A DNA stretch of 64,000 bases, taken from NCBI GenBank assembly GCA_026075535.2, contig AP026546.1, positions 3,162,001 to 3,226,000 of the forward strand, in the 5' to 3' direction. Positions 50,283 to 62,879 of the stretch are shown here, piece by piece. The notes under the pieces were generated by a model that saw only the letters and a program-made list of their open reading frames with translations, made no database searches and was not told the origin of the DNA. The first letter of the stretch is position 1; the number at the start of each line of letters is the position of its first letter. The position numbers were made by a program, and so were the translations under genes. This stretch comes from Tricholoma matsutake. Taxonomy: Eukaryota > Basidiomycota > Agaricomycetes > Agaricales > Tricholomataceae.

Positions 50283-51708
50283 TGATGATGCTCAACCCGG
50301 AAACCCAAACAAAAGCCACAAAATGGCTTCAGATGGTATAACACGAGTCAGAGGAAGGATGCAAGGCCCTCTAGATGTCACCTGTCAGACCGATCGTCAA
50401 ATAGTCATGAAACAACTGCTTGTCGAAGCAGTTCAAGGCTAAAAGAATGTGTTTCGAGGACTTGCAATGATTTGCGAGGTGTTGCGATGCTTTTCGAGAT
50501 GTTGCGATATTTTTCGAAGACGTTTCGAGGAATTTCGAGTGCGCAGATATGTTCAGATGCAAGATTGGGGGACTAGACGAGTAGTAGAAGTGAAGAAAAG
50601 GCTAATTGAGGGAAGCGAGAGTGAAAATAGCGTAATGCGAGGAATTTCAAGGAATTTCGAGGAAGTTTAGCATAAAACACCAAACTTTGGACTGAATAAG
50701 ACTAAACCAAACTCTCAAATCACTGTGATCTGGGAGGAAGACGACGACTTTCTTCTTTTTCTTTGTATCTAGTACATCTTTTTATATAAAATAAAGAAAG
50801 TACCTAAAAAGGCTAGAGAACATGAGGCAAACACGTGGAAAACTCGAGGCAAAAGACAATATAAGTATATCAGAACAATAAAGCGAGCCTAGAAGGGGTG
50901 AATATAACACATGATGAAGAAATAATAAGAAAGAATAGCTAAAACCAGACTGTCCTTGTTATAAATTGAATAAAAGATCGGAAACTGCTTCGAGCGGATT
51001 GTAGGCATGCAAATGCAGTTGAAATGTGTTCGATATACTCGATATAGTGTTCCATGTGTCCAGGATGCATCCGAAGATCGTTCAAACAGGAAATACTGTG
51101 TCCAACAATGTTTTTCGAAGATTTTTGAAGATTCTTCTGACTTCATTCATGGCCCAATATTGGTGCAATATTGTTCGACAATGGTAGGGGATACGTCTGG
51201 CATGTGTTCGATGACCATTGGAATAGCGATATAGTGTCCGATGTCGATTTTCGATGTTCAATGATGTTCGATCGCATTCGATATGATGCTTGACAATGTT
51301 CGATGATGCTTGTCCATGTTCGATATGATGCTCGACGATGTTCAATGATTTTCAAAGTCAGTCGAGGAAATATCGGACTCGTTCAAAGGCCGATATTGCT
51401 GCGATATTGCTCAATACTGGTTCAGAACTCATCGATGATGTTCCAAGTGTATATCCTGAGCTGTACAAAGGTCAGGGGAATTGTATTATGGCAGCCGAAG
51501 GCATACGAAGAATTTCGAGGTGTTGCAAAGAATTTCGAAGTGTTGCAAAGGATTTCGAAGCATTCTCGTGACTTTGTAGAGGTTTGTAGAGCTTCGGAGG
51601 GGTTCGTATGTGTTCGTAGAGCTTCGACAACGATTGCATGGGTTCGTAGAGCTTTGGCAACGATTGTAGATGTGTTTTCCAAGCTTGAACGACAAGGTGG
51701 ACCTATCA
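50283..51708 (+). repeat. LTR-C, complete solo copy (1426 bp) inside hAT element
   Basis: The ends are TGATGATGCTCAACCCGG and GGACCTATCA. An exact 4-bp duplication CCGG (50279-50282, 51709-51712) flanks it. This is the longest copy; much of it is degenerate short repeats of TTCGARGNNTTGCGA and GATGTTCGATGATGCTCGAC types. No convincing ORF. Confidence 0.85.
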
Positions 51709-51821
51709 CCGGTCCAGTCTTTTTAGTATATGTGAAATATAAGAACCGGTTTTGGTCCCGGTTCTGCCTCGAGGAGGGCGAAAACCAGGACTGGACTGGA
51801 CTTTCAAGCACTAAAATTCGT

Positions 51822-52619
51822 TGAAGGTGAAAGCAGTAAAAGAACGATTCAAAACTTCGAGCACTAGTATCCCATCCAGTGACAAAGCAGGTAGGATCAA
51901 GTATCTGGACTGAACATATGAGTTGAGCATGGACAGACTGTTTCACAAATCATGCACCATTTTCCACGAATAAAAAAATCACACCTTCTTGCACAACTTC
52001 CCATTGGTGCCCAAGCATATGGACAGCACAAGACATGTCTATCAAAGGAGCTTTCATCAATGAAAACAAGTTGACTTGGTTCATAGTAAGTTCCAATAAC
52101 AAGCTGGTACTCCACATGGTCATTTTCATCTCGCTGTATAGCAGGGTGAGTCACCTGTGATGATACATGTCGGTTCACCCAGATCAACTTGAACAAGTTA
52201 TATGATTACCCGTTTGCATGAGAGCCCATGCTGCCTAAGTGCACGATGTGTTGTCATGGGTGAAGCTTGTACTCTACAAGTACCCTCAAGTTGATCTTGC
52301 AACTCTGACAACAGCAGGTCGGGTTGTCATTCAACACAACTCTCAAGAAACTACCTCTAGCATTAAAAATGATGTTGTCAAGAACTTGTAGCAAAAGTGA
52401 CTGATTTACCGATATATGAAAACCATTGAGTAAATGGGGGCCACCATCAACAACCCTCTTCTTTACCACATCCCCTGTCCGCTGATGAAGAGCACAGATG
52501 TGTTTGGTTGTCCTCTCACTAACACCTGATATTTCATGAATTTTCTTGTACTTGTATCCACATACAGTTGCAAGTCGCAATACCAGCTGCTTTATGTCTG
52601 TTGATATATGCCATCTCAT
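51822..52619 (-). pseudogene. IS630/Tc1-type transposase, N-terminal part
   Basis: From ATG 52619: MRWHISTDIKQLVLRLATVC, a helix-turn-helix with YKKIHEISGVSERTTKHICA, then GFHISVNQSLLLQVLDNI. After a frameshift near 52250 come WVNRHVSSQVTHPAIQRDEN and SQLVFIDESSFDRHVLC with the first catalytic Asp, then LILPALSLDGILVLEVLNRS. It continues at 48820 beyond the hAT element. Two or more frameshifts make it inactive. Confidence 0.8.
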
Positions 52620-52868
52620 AGTAATGGTGTTTTAGGGCTACATGGGTGAGTCCTTCTATAATGCCAAGCACGTGTTTGAGGTGTGGCTGCCGCATGGCGG
52701 TTCCATCACTGAACCAAACAAACACTAAATAGAGCCTGTCCTATCGACATGATATCGGCTGTCATCACAGAGGCTGGTTCTGTGTGGTATTGGGATAGCA
52801 TGTCTATGGGTCGTGAGATGGAGAGTGGAGGTGGCATCATCAACATACCTGACTTAGGGACTTGTCGC

Positions 52869-53408
52869 TAGTGTTGCCAATGATGTGGCTCTGAGCTGTG
52901 AGCTGCTGAGCCGAGCCACTATTCTGGGTGAGCTGCACCAATAAATCAACTCCCAGCTCAGAGCCGCCCAGAGCCACTCGAGCATGCCTTAAGTTGTCTA
53001 AATTTCAGGGCTGCTACATAGCTTTAAACCTTCTGAAAACATTATAAAATACTCTGTACAAGGCCCTAGTGCTATTTTGAATGTATATTTTTATACCTTA
53101 CTTGCCAGAGCTATCTCGCGAGCATGTTTTGTAATATGTACGAGGAGATAAACATGGCATCAAAGATACCGATCTGTGCAAAACGCAATAGTATGACTTA
53201 CTTCTTTTGTAGGCATGGTCTACACAACCTATTTGACAGTTAAAAGGCATAACTGAAGCATAAATACAACTAGGATGGCGAGCCCATAACTTTGGGCAAT
53301 CTCAATCGGCTTAGCCGGCTCAGAGCCGCTCAGGGCGACTTAGCGCCATTTTGATCAGCTCAAATGCCTGAGCCGCGCCGCGAGCGAGCCGAGCCGTGAC
53401 ATCACTAC
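52869..53408. mobile_element. hAT-type MITE (540 bp)
   Basis: It starts TAGTGTTGCCAATGATGTGG and ends GTGACATCACTA. An exact 8-bp duplication CTTGTCGC (52861-52868, 53409-53416) flanks it. Subterminal sequence is a series of GAGCTG/GAGCCGAGCC/GGCTC motifs on both sides, as in hAT subterminal repeats. No coding capacity. It marks the border between the repeat-rich block and unique sequence. Confidence 0.93.
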
Positions 53409-53416
53409 TTGTCGCT

Positions 53417-55628
53417 CGCGTGTTGCAACTTCCAGGAGAACTCAGATCTGCCGTGCTGAAAGCAACGGCCTGCTCAAACCAGTATGCAAAGGGAGTCACG
53501 CCCGAAAACACGGCACACTCGTTATACCTGGCAGAGGAGAAATGTATTGGTGCTACTTAACAGTATAGGTACGTCTATGGGCCTATTCTGGTTTCTGCTT
53601 CCTCTTTCCACCTTCACGGGCAGGGGGAGCGGGGACCAGGTATCCATGGACCTTTCCAATCAACAATGTTTGGGAGTGGGCAATTCGCGCTACTGTGGGT
53701 TTCGGCTTTGCACCAGACACAACCGAAAGGGGTTTTGTCTGGTTCGAGTCTCATGATTCGGTCTATCATGAAGGTTGTTCGTCGTCTGAACCCTATTACT
53801 TTCATCACAGTACTAGACGTTGTGATCATATGATTGAGTTGTCTTCCGACAACAAAACAGACACGAATTTATGGTCTGTCTACGGAGACAACCATCGTTT
53901 TAAGCGTGAAATTCGTTTCCGACGCGCCGCGGCGGTCGCGATGCAGACAGTAATTGGCCTTGTTCTTATGCTCGTCACTGGTCGCATAACTATATATGAA
54001 TTCACCATCACTGGTGTGCTGCGGAATCAGTGAATGTGACTCTTGGCTTCAAGATATAATAAGTATTCACTGTAGCTCATCTTTATTCATAACTCCATTC
54101 AACGAGATCATCAATGATCAAAGAAGGCTGGTGGTGCAGTGACCCGGTCAGGAGTAACAAAATGTCTTTAGTACTTACCCGTGTTTTCAGCCGAAAAAAA
54201 AAATAGAATACAGTCAGAACGCCATCGTGGACCTGTCACCTGGCAAGGTCGTCGGGGAAACCTCCGATCGGTGGTTTTAATATCCTTGTGCCACTGGCAC
54301 TTCGCTGTAGAGGGGCGCATTTATTTTATGTGCGGTTTCGTGTTCTATTCTTGCTCAAGGGTTGGTTAGGTTTGATGTTGATAGGAGGGATCTTGGGCAG
54401 AGTCGAAGTGGGTTGATTCCTTAAGCTTCTTTCTTTCGTATAGATGTGTTTGTTTTTTTGATGATTAGACTACAACGAATGTCGTTTAGTCGTTGAGTTA
54501 ACGTTGGTACTATTCACTAACTGTCGTGGTATATAGATCTAAACCGGAGGTCAATAAAACGAGTCTGCTCAACTCGTGATCATTGCAAGATCACTGTCAT
54601 ACTCTCTTTCTCCATATCGACACGATATAGAAATTCATTCATGTGACTGCATGGGATCTATGACCAAAAATGATATGGGTATCGTTCGTCGTTTCTCGCC
54701 CTCGTGTGTTTTGCTTAAGCTTTTAGAAGTGTATGTTTTATTTTTGTGGGAAGAAGTCGCGTCGCACTTCACTGTTTAGGCGTTAAGACACACCTTCGAA
54801 TCATTCGTTTTCTCCCCTATCCCCATTATCACTTAGTACAAGTCACATGCAAAGCAAGTTCTCTACACCCCTAAAATCTAAACCCGGGTCCATTGTTTCA
54901 TTTTAGCTCTCGAGGATAACCAGCCAATCGCTCGCCGAGATCTCCAATTCATAACATAGAGATTATCGCCATCAGATCATTGGCATACCTTTCAGATGGG
55001 CTGTGAACGCCGTCCTCCCGTTGTCCCTTGGAGATAATTTTTGGCGCCAGGGAGTGATTATCAACTCTATCTACAGCCGAACGAAGACTACGACACACCC
55101 GTCCCAGTACTGGAGTGGCCAAAGCCAGAATAAGACGATTTTCTTGCTTGTAATGTCATTTTTGTGAGGCGGATGGCTTGAATTTGTGTTTGTGACAGCT
55201 GAATGTGCTTGGTCACCCTTCTCTCTGACTGATTCTCCCTGGATCTGTGCTGGGCGTATATTCCGTTCGATATGGTCGTTCTCAGGAGCACTTATCCATG
55301 ACATACACGCTGATTTGGGCCTTTATAGGATCTCTGGAGCATACCGATAACGCGACCATGGTCAGCAGAATGAGAGTCCCGCAGGTCCCGGCTCACGGAG
55401 TGGTGACACTGTTGTCGGTGCTGTTAAATATGAGGACGGCTTGATGGACGATATGACTACATTCATTGAATAGCTACGCGTGTCTAAGGTCCTGGATGGA
55501 TAGTTCCTGCCGATTATAATTTATGGGTACATGCAAATACATTCGTTTTGCGTTTAGGTATATTAGAACCAGCTAGTGTGATTGTAGCAGAGAACATGAT
55601 TGATGGTGAGAGATTTGAAGCAGATGAA
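53417..55628. other. Unique sequence, no gene recognised
   Basis: Base composition and CpG content differ from the transposon block, looking like host intergenic DNA. Short ORFs (for example 53695-54033 plus, 112 aa) show no family. A coding-like stretch at about 53425-53540 (LQLPGELRSAVLKATACSNQ) may be the end of a host gene cut by the MITE, but it is not identified. The 3' side of TUP1 lies at the right end. Confidence 0.4.
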
Positions 55629-58032
55629 TTATTGACTCGTCATGTAACGCCCTGCAGTAAGTTCGTAACTTGTAAGAAGTATTGAGCAGCAGGGAACATA
55701 CATATCCGAGCCACGCTGTCCCCGCTCCCTGTAGCAAGAAAGCTATCTTGAGGGTTCAGATCAAGCGATATGACTGTGGGCACCAAAGTGTCAATGAGGA
55801 ATGACGGTTGCAGATGAAAAAGAGAACACAAACCCGAGTTTCGATGGCCGTGTAACATGAATTGCAGGGTTGCAGATCGGGCATCCCAGAATTGGACACA
55901 ACGGTCTTTGGAACCAGATGCGATCCATTGGCCATCGTGAGAGACGCCTACTGAAAGGACGTAATCCTTGATCAAGCATACCCTTATTAGTATGACGATG
56001 CCGCACAACAGATCAGGATACCTTGTGACCAACGAAATCGATTGAGGGTGGAGAAGGAGAAGGGCCACCCGGACTAGTTGTAGAAAACCCAGCCAATAGA
56101 CCGCTGACATCCCAACATTTGAGTGTCTTATCTAGACTTCCGCTGACTAGGCTCCTTCCATCTGTGGTGAACACGACGCTGTACACACTGTCTTGATGTC
56201 CTTGTAGCTTCTGTACCAATGTCCCCGTCGAGACATCCCAGATTCGTACGATGGTGTCGAGGCTTCCGGCGGCGACGAGTCGACCGTTGGGAGAGATGGC
56301 GACAGACGTGACGCCTGCGTCGGTGTTGATCGATTCAGCGTCGGTGATAGAAAGTATTTTGCATGAGCCGTCGAGCATATCCCATATTCGGGTGGTCCTG
56401 TCACCAGAACCTGAGACAATGAGCCGCCCGTCTTTGGAGAAGTCTAGAGAGTAGATTTCTTGTTGGTGCCCATCGAAGACATTGACAATACGCTTCTTCG
56501 TGATGTCCCAGATCTGAATGTGAATACTTAGTAATGATGTAAAATGGTGATGATTTTGTAGAAGAGCACGAACCCTAACTTTCCTATCTTCGGCACCTGT
56601 GGCGAGATATTTCCCGTCAGGACTGAACCTTACGCTGCGGATGTAAAGATCTCCGGATTTTGCAGCCGAATCATCAGCTAGGATGCTGGAAGCTTTACAT
56701 TGATGATAATTCACGGGCACGATGAAATAAGACTTACCATATCTTAGCACCTGTCTTGACATCGTATATCTGGGCTGTGCGATTACAGCCTGTTGCCAAA
56801 TATCGACCGTCTGATGAGAACTGGACGCAGCAGACGACACTATACATCGTACAACTATTAATTTATTGTCTTGAAGGACAAGTTTATGGCTTACCTGGGA
56901 TGTGTAAACGAATGGACGAGATTTATTTCTAGATTCTTCTTGGCTTTAGGATTGTAAAGGGCGAACCAGTCGCTACCTTCAACTTTTCTAAATTCCGGCA
57001 GACCATTGGATTCTTCTGAAGCCTGACTTTGAGGTCTGGCACTGAGAGAGGGAAGCACACCATGATAATCAGAAAGTTCTCCGAGTCGAGGCGGAAGGGT
57101 GATAGTGCTAGGACCAGCAGCATTAAAAGAATGTGGGGCTTGTAATTTTGTTGTGTGATCGATATCAAGGGGAGAACGTGCACCTGAAAATCTAATGTGT
57201 TATGTCTCATTGGGACGGGGAGAAAAACAACATGACGCTGCTATACCTGGTCCGATACTCTCGGGTTCCCGTCGTTGGGGATTACGTTGATTCAGAACAC
57301 GGTCAACCTCGCGTCTTTCCCGGGACTTCTCTCGATCTCGTTCGCAATCTGGTGGCAGGGCACCGAGTCCGAGTCCGCGTTCCTTCGTCCGCTCCCGATC
57401 TCGGTCTCGAAGGAAGGTGTCTGTGATAGCGGCTGTGGCATGTCCGTGGCCTGAATGTGGCGGAGATAAGCCTGGGATTCCTAAAGAAGGAGCGGTGTTG
57501 GGGGTAGTCAGGCTTTGGCGCAGGGTTGCGATTTCAGCTCGTAGGCGACTGATCTCGTCTTCGTAGTGCTGGCGAGCTTTGCGTTGTTGTGCTTCAAGGT
57601 CGTAGAGGGATCTTCGTATGACGTTGACTTCATTAAGCTGGGAAGTCACTGTTATGGATGACGGAATTTAGCTAAATGGGATGTCCGAGGAGTGGTTGTG
57701 GCTCACTCTTCGCCTCATACTCGTCCCTTTGCGTACGTATAACATTACACTCTGATCGTAAGGCATCGAATTCTTGTTTAATAGCCTCGAAAGCTTCGGA
57801 TAGTCTGGTGCTAGTTCCAGGTTGTTGGTTGGGGACTGCGCCGGGGGTCGTACGGGCAGGATTGGGGTGAAGACTTCGGTGCTACCACAGGAAAACAATC
57901 AGGACAGGACCTGTGTGGTTATTTTGATACCATAAACTAAATTGGGCCACGTGGTGTACCTCGCCACCTGCAGGTGATTGTAGGGAAACGATAGGAGCAG
58001 ACACGTACGTTGTACACGCCATTGGAAGACAT
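55629..58032 (-). CDS. TUP1: Tup1-type transcriptional corepressor (607 aa, 10 exons)
   Basis: Exons on minus: 58032-58009, 57881-57707, 57648-57247, 57183-56895, 56839-56738, 56685-56574, 56513-56022, 55966-55834, 55773-55702, 55651-55629; they sum to 1824 nt, all introns GT-AG, phases consistent. The N-terminal tetramerisation helix ([40 protein letters not shown], residues about 25-105) binds Ssn6/Cyc8. A Ser/Arg/Glu-rich linker follows, then seven WD40 repeats from about residue 298 ([139 protein letters not shown]) ending RIWRYMTSQ. It acts in the nucleus as a global repressor with Ssn6. An upstream ATG at 58053 would add seven residues. No defect seen. Confidence 0.95.
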
Positions 58033-58053
58033 AGCAGTTTTACTGCCTGTCAT

Positions 58054-60146
58054 AAACAACCAGGCCAACAGCGAACCAGGGCCACTTGATGGAAGGTAGG
58101 AAGAGGGAGTCAAAAAGGGTCATTCACTGATGCCTTTCCTTTATATAAGTAACGGAAGATTGAGATTGGGCGATTTCCAATTTCAGTTCGTGGAGTGTTC
58201 GCGGAGTGTGTATGTCGGATATGTGCCTATGTACCTAGTCGCCGTAGTTGCCGCGGTGCTTTTTGGAGTCACTTGTGATTTGCAAGGAATCAGACGGTCG
58301 ATGTTCCCTCGCTGAATCAATGATTGTCGGTTCTGCTTCCGGGTTCTTCCTGTTTTCATTCTGTACGTCCACTTTCTAGGATGTGCTGTGAAAATGATTG
58401 GCCTTGAATACTTATTGTCGTCCGCTGTACATGTTGCATCTCACAATCTCAGCGCTTGCCACGCGATTACGGCTACATTTGAGTAACCGTGGTTTTGCAA
58501 ATTGGATCGGAAACCCTGAACCAGGACTTTGGCTACGTCCTAATTGGGGTATGGCGGACTTCATCAATATACCGAAGCAAAATTGTATGTAACTCCATCA
58601 TGGTGATGTCGATGATGGACTACGAATCTCACCTGGGGACAAGTTGGAAGATTTGGATCAAAGTCGAGAAAGTTTTACTAAATACCATCTACTGTCCATA
58701 CCTGAAGCCGTTCCAAGAATTTCATGCTCCAACCACATTTCGGTGTAGTACATAATGATATACTATCCAGAACCTCAGAAGGGTCTAGAAGCTTACGGGC
58801 ACCTTAAACAAATAAGGTTTTATCCTCTTGTCTGATGATCAGATCTTCTGAGATCCTTTGTCAACGCAAACATAATAAGACGCCCTATGACTGCAAATTG
58901 TAACTTGAGCGACGTGCACAGCTTATGCTACCCGTGATCTCGGGAGAAACAGGAATGCCCATCTCAGGGTGCTGAGAATCCTCTCACCACAATCCTCTCA
59001 CCAGTTGTTGTAGACATTTGCCAGGGTCCTAGGGCGAGATGACACGACCGCGTCAAAAGTATATGCTAGCTCGCTGTGCCTTTCGATATCCTTCTTGGCA
59101 AACTATGCTCGTCCTGAAAGACGACCTGACACCCCGGAATTAGTATCCAATCGACGCTGGGCGCTTTTTGTAACTTGTCAGCTCTAGACTCTATCTACGG
59201 AGTATGAATATATGAATCCTGAGTCATTAGCGCTGAACATGTGAAGCTTTACACTAAACGTGCGCAAAGTGCGGTAGTTTACTGTGACGAGCACTGAACA
59301 GTGGACAGATTATAACGCCCACTGACGACCATACTAAGTTAAATAGATGTTTCAAAGTTGGCTGTGAGAAAAGCACAGTATATATACCTTGTACTTAAAT
59401 GCGATCAGTCCGAGTTAAACCCTGTCTGTCGCTCTGTGGCAGATAGCTTGAAAGATAAGCATCGGATACCACACAAAAGAGAGATAGGCTCTCTAGAGGA
59501 CAACGTGTTGAAGATACGGAGTGCCTGAGTAACGACAATTCAGTAGACAATAGGCATGACTCTGCAATAGATGCGGAGAACTGCGGACAGAAGATAAGTG
59601 TACGCCGCAGGCTTGAACCGAGTCCGTGAGATATCGTAAGATTTCGGCATTAGGACGAGAGTGCGAACCGTAAATCAGAATAAGTACTGGACCACTTGAC
59701 AGAGCTGTTGTTGGCAGTGATAATGATGTCCAGAGCTGGCAGGTGTTGAGTCTTTATATAACCCATTGAACGTGAAGTCAATTAAGCTATAGGAGGCTAT
59801 TCTCAGTTCTACTTTTTGTGGCGTTGGTCAATGGTGATTGGTTGGTGACGTGTTGCATGATGAAAGAAGAATGATCTATGCCCGGAGGTGTGTAAGAGGA
59901 TGCATGATGCTGAGAGGATATCTCGTGAACTTATAGATGCGTGAACCACGATGATACACAAGGGGGTGTCGGGATTTGAAGGAAGGGATATTTTTTTAGT
60001 AGGACTTCGGCAGGCACATGTCTATATTAGGAAATTTGAAGTTCTTCCTCCTCACACTTACAAGCCTGGCAAACCCTCCTCGTTGAGTTTGATAATCCGA
60101 AATGAAACTAGAACACATTTACCCATCAATCAGTCAAAGATTCCCA
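58054..60146. other. TUP1 upstream region, no gene recognised
   Basis: About 2.1 kb without a supported ORF. It is probably the TUP1 promoter and 5' leader followed by intergenic DNA. Several short frames occur on both strands; none shows a family motif. Confidence 0.4.
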
Positions 60147-60407
60147 TCAAAAATTGAACTGAAAGTAAGTTACTCTGATTGTTTCACATCTCTTCCGTTT
60201 GCATTGAATCATGTCGTCTGCAGATGGATCCACCTGATCACTGCAGTCACACTCATAAACAGCAACAGCCCTATGTTTCTGCTGTGCTCGTTGCTCCATC
60301 ACCCCATCCAAAGGTCCAGTTGAAGGGCTCACTCTGAATTTGTAACAGTATGGTCTCACCTGTATTGAGGCCATTTTGTGACTCAAGAAGTAGAACCTAC
60401 AAATCAA
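60147..60407 (-). pseudogene. PHD-finger-like fragment
   Basis: The minus frame contains EQRAQQKHRAVAVYECDCSD and QVDPSADDMIQCKRKRCETI, the first half of a PHD-type zinc finger (CxC..C..CETxW..C), and then loses similarity at a possible intron donor. The second half (WYHxxC..C..C) is not seen. It may be a decayed exon of a transposon-associated PHD protein. Weak call. Confidence 0.35.
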
Positions 60408-60589
60408 TTAATCACATCATACATGACAGTTCCCAGATCTTGATGCGTAAACAAACAACGAGTTTCTTTCAAACTTTCACTGTTTTCTATATCATGCCTG
60501 TCATCAACCTTGTGTCACCCCAACTAGACTCTCCCCCACACTCCCTGTATTTATTTCTAGTAAGATTACAGTTGTCTCTGTCCTAACCC

Positions 60590-60745
60590 ATACCTGTGAT
60601 AACCCATAACCTCCCATAAGCCATACTTTCCCATGTCCACCAAGTTGGTTCCCTGCCAAATGGACCAAACTCTCCCATATCCCATAATCCATACCTTTTG
60701 GCAGACCATAACCCATAGGTGGACATGGAACCAATCACAAAATTG
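60590..60745. repeat. CCCATA-rich repeat block
   Basis: At least eight CCCATA/CCATAA units within 150 bp (AACCCATAACC, CTCCCATATCCCATAATCC, CATAACCCATAGG). This resembles the subterminal repeats of the hAT element at 43124-43926, but no termini or target duplication were found here. Confidence 0.45.
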
Positions 60746-61233
60746 CCATATATGGATGCTCCTTTGTCAATGACCACACTATATATGGACTTTCTAAGCT
60801 ATCTATGTCAAATTTCAGCTAAACAAATACCATAGGAGAGAGGATAGTGAGTATGGGTGCTGAAAAATATGATTGAACCATTTTTCACATTTCTCAACAC
60901 TTTCTATGGGCAAAAACCCACTTCAAGTCCTCAAAGGAGGGCTGACCAAGCTCAAGGAGACAGCCAAAAAAAGAAGGAATCCCTTGTGACTCTTGTGGGT
61001 ACAAGAACAGCAGAAGATCTCCTTGGAAGATGAAGATTGGCATGATCAATGGGGGGGGACAATACCAACAGGGAGATCATCGACATGCCAAGCCATCGAG
61101 ATGCTCTAGCAGCATCACTCATCCTGCAACAGTATGTAGCAGATCTCAATGATCCCTGTGCATGTAAACTCAAGGCCATTCTTGCAGGCTTTGGCTATCA
61201 AGTGCACCTGTAGGAATTGTGAGACATGAAACC
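60746..61233. other. No gene recognised
   Basis: Plus-strand frames give short coding-like stretches (REIIDMPSHRDALAASLILQ and VADLNDPCACKLKAILAGFG near 61075-61200) with stops between. Possibly a remnant transposon gene cut by the gypsy-C LTR; not identified. Confidence 0.3.
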
Positions 61234-62856
61234 TGTTAAGACTATAGGTCCTTAACTCAGCCTTGGCTTCATGTGTCGCAGTTGGAGGCTTTCCAACTGT
61301 ATTGGGTTCTGTCCTAGACTTGGGTGCTTCCCTAGTCAATATGGCTATCTGTACTTAGAGGCTTTCTAAGTAGACCATCTGTCATGTATCACAGTTGGAG
61401 GCTTTCCAACTGTTGAGTTTGAGTTTATCACAGCTAGAGGCCTTCTAAGCTGTTGAGTGTTCTGGTTGAGTTTAAGACCATTGATTGAATTAGGTCAAGC
61501 TGAGTATTACACCAAGTGTAGCTACAGCTTATATACAGTTCTAGATTACTTATCGTCCAATCAGAAAGTGAGATGCTTATCAAGTAATAATAGAATGAAC
61601 AATAGAAATGCAAGCCTCATGCCTGGCATGAGGTGTCCAATGACAAGGATCCGATGTCAAGGACCAGGTGTCAAGAGGTCTCCCATGGAGTGAGTTGAGT
61701 CAAATGGTTTGGAAAAATAAAGTACCCGGCCTTGCCGGTGATGATACTCAACCCAGGAAAACCACCTAAACAGCCAATGAGGCAACCGATGATATTTGCG
61801 ACGAGTCAGAGGAAGGGTGTGAGATGTTCCAAATGTTCGTAGTCGAACCTATGGGAAGATAACTAGTTGGTACTAGTCACAAAGGTAGTGCTATAGGAGA
61901 TGAAGGTATTTGATGCGGTCCGATGGGGTATCGATCAATATCGAGGAAGATCGATGAGATCAACGGTGAACGAGTTCTATCATCGATGGTCGACATGTGA
62001 ATTCCGAGGACCTTTTGATAGGTCGATAGTATATGAAGGGTATAGCAAATGGCTATGAAGTGTTGAACTGGTTACTAGTGCTAGCAACAAGAGGATCAAA
62101 GGAGGATCGAGGATGCGATGATCACAGAGGTTTCTTGTTGATCGAGAAAACCCGTAGAGACTTAGATTGTTTTAGAAAGTTGATTGGATGCTTAGAACTG
62201 TATACAAGATGATAGGTGAAGACAATTTCTTTTTATTTCCAAGTAGATACTACAGAGTTTTATATGTTTTATAGAAACTTCCTAAAATGGAATGAGAAAC
62301 ATGTGTAGAACATGAGGCAAAAGATATGAGTTAAGGCACAAGGCCAAAAAGGAGACTGGAATCCGAACAAGAAAGATATATATCATATGATGAAAGAGTA
62401 ATAAAGGGTATAGAATTAAAAAGGGACTGTCCTTTGTGTATAAACTGCGCTAAGTCTCGCAATAATTTGTCCAGTGGGTTCTGTGCGCAATAGGGACTTG
62501 GAACAAGGCTGACCTACTATCAGCAGGTTTGAGCATGAGTTGGAATACTTCCTGGCGCATGGTATTCCACCATATAGATAACAAATGCAGTGCCTGATGT
62601 CACTCATAGTCTCTCAATATCGATCAATAATGCTCGACAATGCTCGACAATGCTTGACGATGTTTGATCACATTCGATACGATATTGCACTTGGTAGACT
62701 TGGTCGGGAGTGGTCACGCTGCTTCTGGGACCTCATGCGAGTTATCCGATGTGATTAGAATGTGGTTGAAATGGTGAATTGGCCTTTGAGCTGAGGAGAC
62801 AACCTATCACCGGCATATGTCTGGTCATCACAGGTTACGATAACAAAATTGTAACA
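61234..62856 (-). repeat. gypsy-C LTR, interrupted by LTR-C
   Basis: Net length is about 548 bp after removing LTR-C and one CCGG. It holds three GGAGGCTTTCCAACTG-type repeats (61277-61450), a minus-strand TATATAAG box at about 61535, and the CATGCCTGGCATGAGG palindrome shared with gypsy-B. Confidence 0.8.
61739..62809 (+). repeat. LTR-C, complete solo copy (1071 bp) inside gypsy-C LTR
   Basis: The ends are TGATGATACTCAACCCAGG and ACAACCTATCA. An exact 4-bp duplication CCGG (61735-61738, 62810-62813) flanks it. Its right 410 bp match window positions 1-539 with an internal gap. Confidence 0.87.
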
Positions 62857-62879
62857 TCACCCTCTCTCTATCTTTGAAG

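Larger units (their letters stand above)
48821..51813. mobile_element. hAT-type element (3 kb) carrying LTR-C
   Basis: The termini TAGTGCTTCAAGGTCCAGTC and inverse are flanked by the 8-bp duplication AAATTTGT (48813-48820) / AAATTCGT (51814-51821), with one C-to-T difference at a CpG. Subterminal regions repeat GGTCCAGTC and ACCGGT many times. The inner part holds an intron-like segment (GTAAGTTATC at 49291 to TTCATTCAG at 49349) and hairpin repeats (49427-50120). LTR-C occupies 50283-51708. No transposase ORF. It splits an IS630/Tc1 transposase gene. Confidence 0.92.

Noticed and set aside
55640..56110. Continuous TUP1 C-terminus ending [12 protein letters not shown]
   Set aside because: It reads through introns; splicing at 55701-55652 gives the family-typical end ARIWRYMTSQ instead.
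58130..58315. 61-aa plus-strand ORF upstream of TUP1 with a hydrophobic stretch
   Set aside because: Too short, no homologue recognised, lies in the probable TUP1 promoter or leader.
60590..60745. hAT element from CCCATA repeats
   Set aside because: No terminal inverted repeat or 8-bp duplication could be found around the block.
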